Below, one piece after another: positions 54,726 to 64,000 of a stretch of 64,000 nucleotides of DNA; positions within the stretch are counted from its first letter, which is position 1, and each line of letters begins with the position of its first letter. A model generated the notes under the pieces. It was not told the origin of the DNA. It searched no databases and saw nothing but the letters and a program-made list of their open reading frames with translations. Position numbers and translations under genes: made by a program. Source of the DNA: Micromonospora sp. PLK6-60 (GTDB lineage: Bacteria > Actinomycetota > Actinomycetes > Mycobacteriales > Micromonosporaceae); assembly GCF_019890675.1 (NCBI RefSeq), contig NZ_JAIOAA010000005.1, positions 124,001 through 188,000 on the forward strand, in the 5' to 3' direction.

Positions 54726-56372
54726 GTGGCGGACGTGACCGAGCAGCTGGCCGGCGTCGAGGCGGCGGCCGGGCTCGCCGTGCACCGGGCGGCCGGGGTC
54801 GACCCGGGCGCCACCCGGGACGCGCTGCTCGCCGCCGGCGTACCCGGCCGGCTGGCCGCCCAGGACCCCACCCTGTGGGGGCCCGCGGCCGAGGCGACGG
54901 CCCGGCAGCGGCTCGGCTGGCTGGACACCCACCGGCGCAGCCGCGAACTGCTTCCCCAGCTCGCCGAGCTCACCGCCGAACTGGCCGACCTCGACCACGT
55001 GGTGCTCGCCGGGATGGGCGGCTCCTCGCTGGCCGCCGAGGTGATCGCCCGGACCACCGGCCGGCCGCTGACGGTGCTGGACACCACCGACCCCGGCCAG
55101 GTCCGGGCGGCACTGACCGGCCGGCTGGACCGGACCGTGCTGGTGGTCGCCAGTAAGTCCGGCACGACCGTGGAGACCGACAGCCACCTGCGCGCGGCGT
55201 GGCAGGCGTTCCTCGACGGCGGGGCGACCGAGGCGGAGGCGGCCCGGCACGTCGTGGTGGTCACCGACCCGGGTTCCCCGCTGGAGGCCACCGCCGCCGA
55301 GCTGGGCGTGCTGGCCATCCTCGCCGACCCCGACGTGGGCGGCCGATACTCCGCGCTGACCGCGTACGGGCTGGTGCCGGCCGCGCTGATCGGGGCGGAG
55401 GTGCCCGCGCTGCTGGACGAGGCGGAGGCGTTCGCCGGCTCGCTGGCCGGGGACCGGGACAATCCCGCGCTGGCGCTCGGCGCCGCCCTGGCCGCCGCGG
55501 CCGGCGCGGGCCGGGACCGGATCGCCCTGGTCTCCGACGGCTCCGGCCTGGACGGCCTCGGTGACTGGGTGGAGCAACTGCTCGCCGAGTCCACCGGCAA
55601 GGGCGGCCGCGGCCTGCTGCCGGTGGTGGTGGAGTCGCCGGACAGCCCGGGGGCCACCGGCGACGGCGTGCTGACCGTGACCTACGGCGGGTCGCTGGCC
55701 CCGGGGGTGGTGCCGGGCGGCGGCGTCGCGCCCGACCTGGCGGTCAACGGTCCGCTCGGCGCCCAGTTCCTGGCCTGGGAGTACGCCACGGCGGTCGCCG
55801 CGGTGACGCTCGGCGTCGACCCGTTCGACCAGCCGGACGTGGCCGCGGCCAAGGAGAACACCGCGCGCATCCTGACCGAGGGCGCGCCGGCGGAGGAGCC
55901 GGCGTTCGTCGAGGGCGCCGTCGAGGTGTACGCCCCGGTGGGCGGCCCGCCCGACCTGACCGGCGCGCTGCGCTGGCTGCTCGACGGGGTGCCCGACGAC
56001 GGCTACCTCGCCGTGACGGCGTACCTGGACCGGTGCGCCGACGCGCAGGCGGCCCGGCTGCGCCCGCTGCTGGCGCGGGCCACCCCGGCGCCGGTCACCT
56101 TCGGGTGGGGGCCGCGGTACCTGCACTCCACCGGCCAGTACCACAAGGGCGGTCCGGCGGTCGGGAGCTATCTTCAGGTGACCGGCGCGGTCACCGATGA
56201 TCTGCCGGTGCCCGGCCGCCCGTACACCTTCGCGCAACTCCAGGCGGCCCAGGCCGCGGGCGACCGGCAGGCCCTGGCCGGCCGGGGTCGCCCGCTGCTG
56301 CGCCTGCACCTGACCGACCGGGCGGCGGGCCTCGCCCAGCTGCTCGCACTGGCCGGACGGACACTGACGTGA
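54726..56372 (+). CDS. pgi: glucose-6-phosphate isomerase (SIS-type)
   Basis: A 548-residue protein with two sugar-isomerase (SIS) domains: [15 protein letters not shown] and [13 protein letters not shown], then later [14 protein letters not shown] and [18 protein letters not shown] with the catalytic-type His/Lys. Interconverts glucose-6-P and fructose-6-P. The sequence is of the short-N-terminus actinobacterial type, found next to tal and zwf. GTG 54726 is chosen; GTG 54735 is possible. Little intergenic space (64 bp from tal); the end overlaps a possible upstream start of zwf. Confidence 0.92.
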   Translation: MADVTEQLAGVEAAAGLAVHRAAGVDPGATRDALLAAGVPGRLAAQDPTLWGPAAEATARQRLGWLDTHRRSRELLPQLAELTAELADLDHVVLAGMGGSSLAAEVIARTTGRPLTVLDTTDPGQVRAALTGRLDRTVLVVASKSGTTVETDSHLRAAWQAFLDGGATEAEAARHVVVVTDPGSPLEATAAELGVLAILADPDVGGRYSALTAYGLVPAALIGAEVPALLDEAEAFAGSLAGDRDNPALALGAALAAAAGAGRDRIALVSDGSGLDGLGDWVEQLLAESTGKGGRGLLPVVVESPDSPGATGDGVLTVTYGGSLAPGVVPGGGVAPDLAVNGPLGAQFLAWEYATAVAAVTLGVDPFDQPDVAAAKENTARILTEGAPAEEPAFVEGAVEVYAPVGGPPDLTGALRWLLDGVPDDGYLAVTAYLDRCADAQAARLRPLLARATPAPVTFGWGPRYLHSTGQYHKGGPAVGSYLQVTGAVTDDLPVPGRPYTFAQLQAAQAAGDRQALAGRGRPLLRLHLTDRAAGLAQLLALAGRTLT

Positions 56373-56413
56373 CGATGATTGACGCCAACCAAGCGGAGCG
56401 AGGAGGTGGCCCG

Positions 56414-57928
56414 GTGAACCCGCTGCGCGACCCGCAGGACCGGCGCCTGCCACGGATCCCGGAGCCGTGCGCCCTGGTGATCTTCGGCGTGACCGGTGAC
56501 CTGTCGCGGAAGAAGTTGCTGCCGGCGGTCTACGACCTGGCCAACCGGGGGCTGCTGCCCCCCGGGTTCGTGGTGCTCGGCTTCGCCCGCCGGGACTGGG
56601 GCGACGGGGACTTCGAGACGCTGGCCTGCGAGGCGGCCCGCAAGCACGCCCGGACCCCGTGGCGGGACGAGGTGTGGGCCCGGCTGGCCGGCAACATCAA
56701 GTTCGTGGGTGGCTCGTTCGACGACGACGCCGCCTTCGACCACCTGGCGGCGACGCTGGACGACCTGCGCGACACCCACGGCATCGCCGGCAACGCCGCC
56801 TTCTACTTCTCCATCCCCCCGGCGGCCTTCCCGGTGGTGCTCAAGCAGCTCGCCCGCACCGGCATGGCCGACAACGCCAAGTCCGGCGGCTGGCGCCGGG
56901 TCGTGGTGGAGAAGCCGTTCGGCAACGACCTGCCCTCGGCGAAGGCGCTCAACGACCTGGTCGACGACGTGTTCACCCGGCAGGACGTGTTCCGGATCGA
57001 CCACTACCTCGGCAAGGAGACGGTCCAGAACATCCTGGCGCTGCGCTTCGCCAACAACCTGTTCGAGCCGCTGTGGAACTCCAAGTACGTCGACTCGGTG
57101 CAGATCACCATGGCCGAGGACGTCGGCATCGGCACCCGGGCCGCCTTCTACGACTCGGTCGGCACCGCCCGCGACGTGCTGCAGAACCACCTGCTCCAGC
57201 TGCTGGCGCTGGTGGCCATGGAGGAGCCGACCAGCTTCGACGCCGACGAGATCCGCGCCGAGAAGCTCAAGGTGCTCAAGGCCATCACGATCCCGGCCGA
57301 TATCGCCCGGGACACCGTGCGCGGCCAGTACCTGCCCGGCTGGGTGGGCGGCGAGCGGGCCAAGGGCTACCTGGAGGAGGAGGGCGTGCCGCCGGACTCC
57401 ACCACCGAGACGTACGTGGCGGTGAAGCTCGGCATCCAGAACCGGCGCTGGGCCGGCGTGCCGTTCTACATCCGGGCCGGCAAGCGGCTCCCCCGGCGGG
57501 TCACCGAGGTGGCCATCATGTTCAAGAAGGCGCCGCACCTGCCCTTCAACGAGGCCGACATGGAGTCGCTCGGCCCCAACCAGCTCGTCATCCGGGTCCA
57601 GCCCGACGAGGGCGTGGTGCTGAAGTTCGGCTCGAAGGTGCCCGGCACCACCATGGAGGTCCGCGACATCGCGATGGACTTCCAGTACGGCGAGGCGTTC
57701 ACCGAGTCCAGCCCCGAGGCGTACGAGCGGCTGGTGCTGGACGTGTTGATCGGTGACCGGACGCTCTTCCCGGACGCCGCCGAGGTGGAGCAGAGCTGGC
57801 AGGTGGTCGACCCGCTGGAGCACGCCTGGGAGGGCACCAAGCCGGAGCCGTACCGGGCCGGCGAGTGGGGTCCCCGGGCCGCCGACGAGATGCTGGCTCG
57901 CGAGGGCCGGGCTTGGCGAAGAGCGTGA
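56414..57928 (+). CDS. zwf: glucose-6-phosphate 1-dehydrogenase
   Basis: A 504-residue enzyme that oxidises glucose-6-P with NADP, the entry to the oxidative pentose phosphate pathway. Dinucleotide binding is [17 protein letters not shown]. The substrate motif with catalytic His is [20 protein letters not shown] and [11 protein letters not shown] follow. The GTG at 56414 has a perfect AGGAGGT 8 nt upstream and is preferred over GTG 56369, which overlaps pgi. Confidence 0.97.
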   Translation: MNPLRDPQDRRLPRIPEPCALVIFGVTGDLSRKKLLPAVYDLANRGLLPPGFVVLGFARRDWGDGDFETLACEAARKHARTPWRDEVWARLAGNIKFVGGSFDDDAAFDHLAATLDDLRDTHGIAGNAAFYFSIPPAAFPVVLKQLARTGMADNAKSGGWRRVVVEKPFGNDLPSAKALNDLVDDVFTRQDVFRIDHYLGKETVQNILALRFANNLFEPLWNSKYVDSVQITMAEDVGIGTRAAFYDSVGTARDVLQNHLLQLLALVAMEEPTSFDADEIRAEKLKVLKAITIPADIARDTVRGQYLPGWVGGERAKGYLEEEGVPPDSTTETYVAVKLGIQNRRWAGVPFYIRAGKRLPRRVTEVAIMFKKAPHLPFNEADMESLGPNQLVIRVQPDEGVVLKFGSKVPGTTMEVRDIAMDFQYGEAFTESSPEAYERLVLDVLIGDRTLFPDAAEVEQSWQVVDPLEHAWEGTKPEPYRAGEWGPRAADEMLAREGRAWRRA

Positions 57929-57959
57929 GCGAGCAGAGCGAGCGAACCAGGAGGCTCCA

Positions 57960-58976
57960 TTGATCGGGCTGTGGGACACCACCGGCAACGAGGTGGTCAA
58001 GGCGCTCGCCGCCGAGCGGCGCAGCGCGGGCGGGGTGGCCAGCGGGATGGCGCTCACCCTGATCGTGGTGGTGGACGAGAAGCGGGTCCGGGAGGCAGAG
58101 GCCGCGGCGACCATCGCCGCCGCCGCGCACCCCTGCCGGCTGCTGGTGGTGGTCCGCTCGGACGTCGAGCGCAACCGCAACCGGCTGGACGCGGAGATCG
58201 TCGTCGGCGGCCGACTCGGCCCGTGCGAGGCGGTGGTGACCCGGATGTACGGCCGGCTCGCGCTGCACGCCGAGTCGGTGGTGATGCCGCTGCTGGTGCC
58301 GGACGTGCCGGTGGTGACCTGGTGGCACGGCGAGCCGCCGGAGGAGATCGCGACCGACTTCCTCGGCGTGGTGGCGGACCGGCGGATCACGGACAGCGCG
58401 CAGGCCGTCGACCCGATCGCCGCGCTGCGGCAGCGGGCGCACGACTACGCGCCCGGGGACACCGACCTGGCCTGGACCCGGATCACCCCGTGGCGCACCC
58501 TGGTCGCGGGCGCCTTCGACACCACCCAGGCGCAGGTCACCGAGGCGACCGTGGTGGCGCCGGCGACCGACCCGACGGCCGCGTTGATGCGCGGTTGGCT
58601 GGCCGCCCGGCTCGGCATCGACCCGGTCTGGGAGCCGACCGACGAGTTCCCCCGGATGCGCCAGGTGCAGCTGCGCTGCGCCAACGGCGACGAGCTGTCG
58701 CTGACCCGCGACGACAGCATCGCGATCTTCCGGCGTACCGGCCAGGAGGACCGGACGCTGCCGCTGGTCCGCCGCCCGCTCGGCGACGAGCTGGCCGAAG
58801 AGCTGCGCCGGCTCGACGCCGACCAGGTGTACGCCGAGGCGCTCGGCGCCACGGCCGGGCTGACCGGCCTGGACCAGCGGCCGCCGCAGCGGGTGCACGT
58901 CTGGAAGGACCCGGCGACCGCCCAGCGGGCCGAGGCCGGGGTCACCGCGCACGCCGGCGCGACCGCGAACGAGTGA
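57960..58976 (+). CDS. opcA: OpcA, glucose-6-phosphate dehydrogenase assembly protein
   Basis: A 338-residue protein needed for full activity of Zwf. It opens IGLWDTTGNEVVKALAAE, with HPCRLLVVVRSD and VTWWHGEPPEEIATD in the middle and a C-terminal VHVWKDPATA. The start is the TTG at 57960: GGAGG lies 5 nt upstream and this gives the family's normal N-terminus, so the rare TTG start is well supported. Follows zwf by 31 nt. Confidence 0.93.
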   Translation: MIGLWDTTGNEVVKALAAERRSAGGVASGMALTLIVVVDEKRVREAEAAATIAAAAHPCRLLVVVRSDVERNRNRLDAEIVVGGRLGPCEAVVTRMYGRLALHAESVVMPLLVPDVPVVTWWHGEPPEEIATDFLGVVADRRITDSAQAVDPIAALRQRAHDYAPGDTDLAWTRITPWRTLVAGAFDTTQAQVTEATVVAPATDPTAALMRGWLAARLGIDPVWEPTDEFPRMRQVQLRCANGDELSLTRDDSIAIFRRTGQEDRTLPLVRRPLGDELAEELRRLDADQVYAEALGATAGLTGLDQRPPQRVHVWKDPATAQRAEAGVTAHAGATANE

Positions 58977-59009
58977 CCGCGTGGCGGTCGGAACACGAGG
59001 GCACAGCGA

Positions 59010-59780
59010 ATGACTGAGGCGAGTGTCGCCGTACACGCCGACGCCGACCTGCTGGCGCAGGCGGTGGCGGCCCGGCTGGTGGTGAAGCTGCTCGACGCCC
59101 AGGCCGACCGGGGCCAGGCGTCGGTCGTGCTGACCGGCGGGCGGATCGCCGCCGCGGTGTACCGGGCGGTCGGTGCCCTGCCGGCCCGCGACGCGGTCGA
59201 CTGGTCCCGGGTCGACGTCTGGTGGGGCGACGAGCGGTTCCTGCCGGCCGGCGACCCGGAACGCAACGAGACCCAGGCCCGGGCGGCCCTGCTGGACGCC
59301 GTGCCGCTGGACCCGGCCCGGGTGCACCCGATGCCCGCCTCCGACGGGCCGGCCGGCAACGACCCGGAGGCCGCCGCCGCCGGGTACGCCCGGGAGCTGG
59401 CCCGGGCGGCCCGGCCGGGCACCGCCCCGCTCCCCCACTTCGACGTGCTGCTGCTCGGGGTGGGCGAGGACGGGCACGTCGCCTCGGTCTTCCCCGAGCA
59501 CCCGGTGCACCACGACAACCGCCCGGTCAGCGCCGTGCGGGGCAGCCCGAAGCCGCCGCCGGTGCGGACCACGCTCACCCTGCCGACGATCAACACCGCC
59601 GAGGAGGTGTGGTTGGTGGCCGGCGGCGCGGACAAGGCCCGGGCGGTCGGCATGGCGCTGGCCGGGGCGGGGCCGCAGCAACTGCCCGCCGCCGGGGTGC
59701 GGGGCGTGGCCCGCACGCTCTGGCTGCTGGACCGGGCGGCGGCGGCGAACGTGCCACCCCGCCTGCGCAGCCTGCGCTGA
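59010..59780 (+). CDS. pgl: 6-phosphogluconolactonase
   Basis: A 256-residue DevB-type enzyme that hydrolyses 6-phosphogluconolactone. It has SVVLTGGRIAAAVYRAV, VDVWWGDERFLPAGDPERNE, the key DVLLLGVGEDGHVASVFPEH with catalytic His, and VWLVAGGADKARAVG. Last gene of the tkt-pgl block. Downstream is the palindromic repeat at 59785-59838. Confidence 0.95.
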   Translation: MTEASVAVHADADLLAQAVAARLVVKLLDAQADRGQASVVLTGGRIAAAVYRAVGALPARDAVDWSRVDVWWGDERFLPAGDPERNETQARAALLDAVPLDPARVHPMPASDGPAGNDPEAAAAGYARELARAARPGTAPLPHFDVLLLGVGEDGHVASVFPEHPVHHDNRPVSAVRGSPKPPPVRTTLTLPTINTAEEVWLVAGGADKARAVGMALAGAGPQQLPAAGVRGVARTLWLLDRAAAANVPPRLRSLR

Positions 59781-59784
59781 ACGG

Positions 59785-59838
59785 TAAGGAAGGGCCCCTT
59801 GTTAACGCCTGCGGTATAGCAGGGGGCCCCGCTTAACA
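59785..59838. repeat. Micromonospora-type palindromic intergenic repeat
   Basis: The element starts GTAAGGAAGGGCCCCTTG, continues TTAACGCCTGCGGTATAGC and ends AGGGGGCCCCGCTTAACACC. From memory, closely related copies occur at many gene ends in Micromonospora and Salinispora genomes. Here it lies between the convergent pgl and rbpA genes and its GGGCCC palindromes can pair, so it may also act as a terminator. Confidence 0.75.
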
Positions 59839-59851
59839 CCCCGCCCGGCTG

Positions 59852-60196
59852 TCAGGCCCGGCCGCGCCGGCGGCGCAGCGCGTCGAGGGCCTCGGCGAGC
59901 AACGCCTCCGCCTCCTCGGGAGTGCGCCGCTCCTTCACGTACGCCAGGTGGGTCTTGTAGGGCTCGGCCCGCGCCCGACCCGGCGGGTTGCCGCGGTCCT
60001 GCCCACCGGGTTGCCCGCAGCGCGGGCAGTCCCAGAGCGCGGGCGCCTCGGCCTCGGCGGCGATCAGAATGTCGAACCCGTGGTCGTTACGGCACCAGTA
60101 GGTGACCGCCTGGCGGGGGGCCGGCGCGTAGCGCTCGGGCGGCCGCTCGGGGCCGGACCCGACCCGGGTGCCGCGGATGACGTTGCCACTCGGCAC
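59852..60196 (-). CDS. rbpA: RNA polymerase-binding protein RbpA
   Basis: A 114-residue actinobacterial transcription factor that binds the principal sigma factor and stabilises the open complex. It begins with GNVIRGTRVGSGP and has the zinc-ribbon region YWCRNDHGFDILIA...WDCPRCGQP. The C-terminal sigma-interacting part reads KTHLAYVKERRTPEEAE. GTG start with AGGAG about 9 nt upstream. Convergent with pgl. Confidence 0.95.
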   Translation of the reverse strand: MPSGNVIRGTRVGSGPERPPERYAPAPRQAVTYWCRNDHGFDILIAAEAEAPALWDCPRCGQPGGQDRGNPPGRARAEPYKTHLAYVKERRTPEEAEALLAEALDALRRRRGRA

Positions 60197-60329
60197 GGCT
60201 GCTCGCTCCTGTCGTCGGAGGGGACCGCCGCTCGGCGGGCGGCGGGCGACGCGGTGCAGCGGAAAGAGAACTGCGCGCGGCCCGTCGAGTGACGGACCGC
60301 GCGCAGATTGTACGGCGTAAATGCCTCGC

Positions 60330-60593
60330 TCAGGCGGCCCCGGTGCCCACCTGGAGCTTGAGCCAGAGACCGAGCCCGACAATGCAGGCGAACCACACGA
60401 TAGCCACCAGAATGGTGTAACGGTCCAGATTCTTCTCGGCCACCGACGAGCCGGCCAGGCTGGAGCTGACGCCACCGCCGAACATGCTCGACAACCCGCC
60501 ACCCTTACCTCGGTGCAGCAGGATCAGCAGGATGAGCACGATGCTCGTGATGACCAGCAGCGTGATCATCGTGTAGGCGAACCAGATCGGCAT
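60330..60593 (-). CDS. secG: SecG preprotein translocase subunit
   Basis: An 87-residue membrane protein with two helices (FAYTMITLLVITSIVLILLI and TILVAIVWFACIVGLGLW) and the SecG loop RGKGGGLSSMFGGG. Third subunit of the SecYEG channel. The ATG at 60593 (MPIWFAYTM) is preferred over the in-frame start at 60623 because the first helix then begins near the N-terminus. Follows tpiA in the minus-strand block, as usual in actinobacteria. Confidence 0.92.
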   Translation of the reverse strand: MPIWFAYTMITLLVITSIVLILLILLHRGKGGGLSSMFGGGVSSSLAGSSVAEKNLDRYTILVAIVWFACIVGLGLWLKLQVGTGAA

Positions 60594-60688
60594 GGCGGGG
60601 GTCAGTCCTCTCGTTGCGATCACTGCCCGGTCCTGTCGGGCACAGCGGCACCGACCGGTGGACGGGCAGCGTCAAGGATAGCGAGCCG

Positions 60689-61480
60689 TCAGCGGGCGAT
60701 GTGCTCCGGGAACCGGCAGATCTGCGCGAATTCCTCGGCGTCCAGGCTCGCCCCGCCGACCAGCGCCCCGTCCACGTCCGGCTGGGCCATGATCGAGGCG
60801 ACGTTCGACGCCTTGACCGACCCGCCGTAGAGGATCCTGACCTGCTCCGCGGTCGCCTCGTCGAAGGTCTCGACCAGCCGCTTGCGCACCTCGCCGCAGA
60901 CCTCCTGGGCGTCCTCCGGGGTCGCCGTCTTGCCGGTGCCGATCGCCCAAACCGGCTCGTACGCGACGACGACCCGGGTGACCTGCTCCGCGGTGAGCCC
61001 CCGCAACGCGCCGTCCAGCTGGTCGCAGCAGTGCGGCACGTGCTTGAGCTGATCCCGGATCTCCAGCCCCTCGCCGATGCAGAGGATCGGGGTGAGCCCG
61101 TTCTCCAGCGCGGCGACCACCTTCGCGTTGACCAGCGCGTCGTCCTCGTGGTGGTACTGCCGGCGCTCCGAGTGCCCGATCACCACGTAGGTGCAGCCCA
61201 GCTTGGCCAGCATCGGCCCGGAGATGTCCCCGGTGTACGCCCCGGACTGGAACGGCGACAGGTCCTGCCCGCCGTAGCCGATCAGCAGCTTGTCGCCGTC
61301 CACCGCGGTCTGCACCGTCCGCAGGTCGGTGAAGGGCGGCAGCACCACGCACTCGACGTCGGTGAGCTGCTTCTCGGTCAGGCTCGCCGCCAACTTCTGC
61401 ACCAGCAGGTTGGCCTCGAGGTGGTTCAGGTTCATCTTCCAGTTGCCGGCCATCAGCGGCCGGCGGGTGGTGCTCGCCAT
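60689..61480 (-). CDS. tpiA: triosephosphate isomerase
   Basis: A 263-residue TIM-barrel enzyme of glycolysis. Lys15 in AGNWKMNLN, catalytic His in VIGHSERR and Glu in [14 protein letters not shown] are all present, with [11 protein letters not shown] near the end for phosphate binding. The ATG at 61480 directly follows the pgk stop codon (TGAATG). Confidence 0.97.
   Translation of the reverse strand: MASTTRRPLMAGNWKMNLNHLEANLLVQKLAASLTEKQLTDVECVVLPPFTDLRTVQTAVDGDKLLIGYGGQDLSPFQSGAYTGDISGPMLAKLGCTYVVIGHSERRQYHHEDDALVNAKVVAALENGLTPILCIGEGLEIRDQLKHVPHCCDQLDGALRGLTAEQVTRVVVAYEPVWAIGTGKTATPEDAQEVCGEVRKRLVETFDEATAEQVRILYGGSVKASNVASIMAQPDVDGALVGGASLDAEEFAQICRFPEHIAR

Positions 61481-64000
<2,520 letters not shown>

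Noticed and set aside
51266..55657. A 1463-codon open frame on the minus strand opposite tkt and tal
   Set aside because: It spans two firmly identified genes, has biased composition and no domain. The 32917-36543 plus-strand frame opposite the metalloprotease was rejected for the same reason.

Overview
The window is about 73% GC (my estimate) with actinobacterial codon use. Gene content and order point to a member of the Micromonosporaceae (Micromonospora/Salinispora type). The clues are a cvn conservon, RbpA, an AcnR-like regulator, a SufR-B-D-Rieske-C-S-U-T operon, and the tkt-tal-pgi-zwf-opcA-pgl plus secG-tpiA-pgk-gap block. Two palindromic elements (836-888 and 59785-59838) also resemble dispersed repeats I remember from Micromonospora intergenic DNA. 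I see no rRNA, tRNA, CRISPR array or insertion sequence.

Layout. 1-7 kb: alpha/beta hydrolase, secreted C39-type peptidase, DedA membrane protein, aconitase and an AlkZ-like winged-helix protein. 7-11 kb (minus strand): a four-gene conservon of sensor kinase, roadblock, DUF742 and small GTPase. 11.2-15.1 kb (minus): a translationally coupled diterpene operon of P450, class I terpene synthase and class II cyclase. 15.6-19.4 kb: DUF2630 protein, RIO-like kinase, HAD phosphatase, nitrilase-family amidohydrolase and an AcnR-like TetR regulator. 19.5-21.7 kb: a coupled three-gene cassette of a TIGR04222-like membrane protein with a Cys/Gly repeat tail, a DUF692 (MNIO) enzyme and a small partner protein. 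21.7-32.8 kb: an SDR lacking the usual catalytic pair, a Mug-type glycosylase with a repeat-rich N-terminus, ABC exporter, enoyl-CoA hydratase, small HTH protein, CadD-like transporter, ABC-F ATPase, zinc metallopeptidase, secreted RCC1-repeat protein, acVLRF1 release factor and a small membrane protein. 32.9-38.8 kb: a large secreted metalloprotease, LysE exporter and VOC protein. 38.8-45.6 kb (minus): the SUF iron-sulfur operon. 45.7-51.1 kb: ctaA and ctaB (heme A pathway) around a beta-helix protein, a 41-bp tandem repeat and an ATP-grasp protein. 51.3-59.8 kb (plus): pentose phosphate and glycolysis genes. 59.9-63.7 kb (minus): rbpA, secG, tpiA, pgk and gap.

Most of the window is housekeeping: central carbon metabolism, Fe-S assembly and heme A supply. 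Accessory interest lies in three places. (1) The DUF692 cassette at 19.5-21.7 kb has a layout that suggests a Cys-modifying enzyme beside a membrane-anchored Cys-repeat substrate. (2) The diterpene operon has no GGPP synthase next to it and has variant active-site motifs. (3) A near-identical 19-nt motif lies upstream of both the AcnR-like gene and acnA, 16 kb apart, which suggests a shared operator. Identifications come from recognising family motifs by eye; no database search was run. Many start codons are inferred from ribosome binding sites and gene overlaps.
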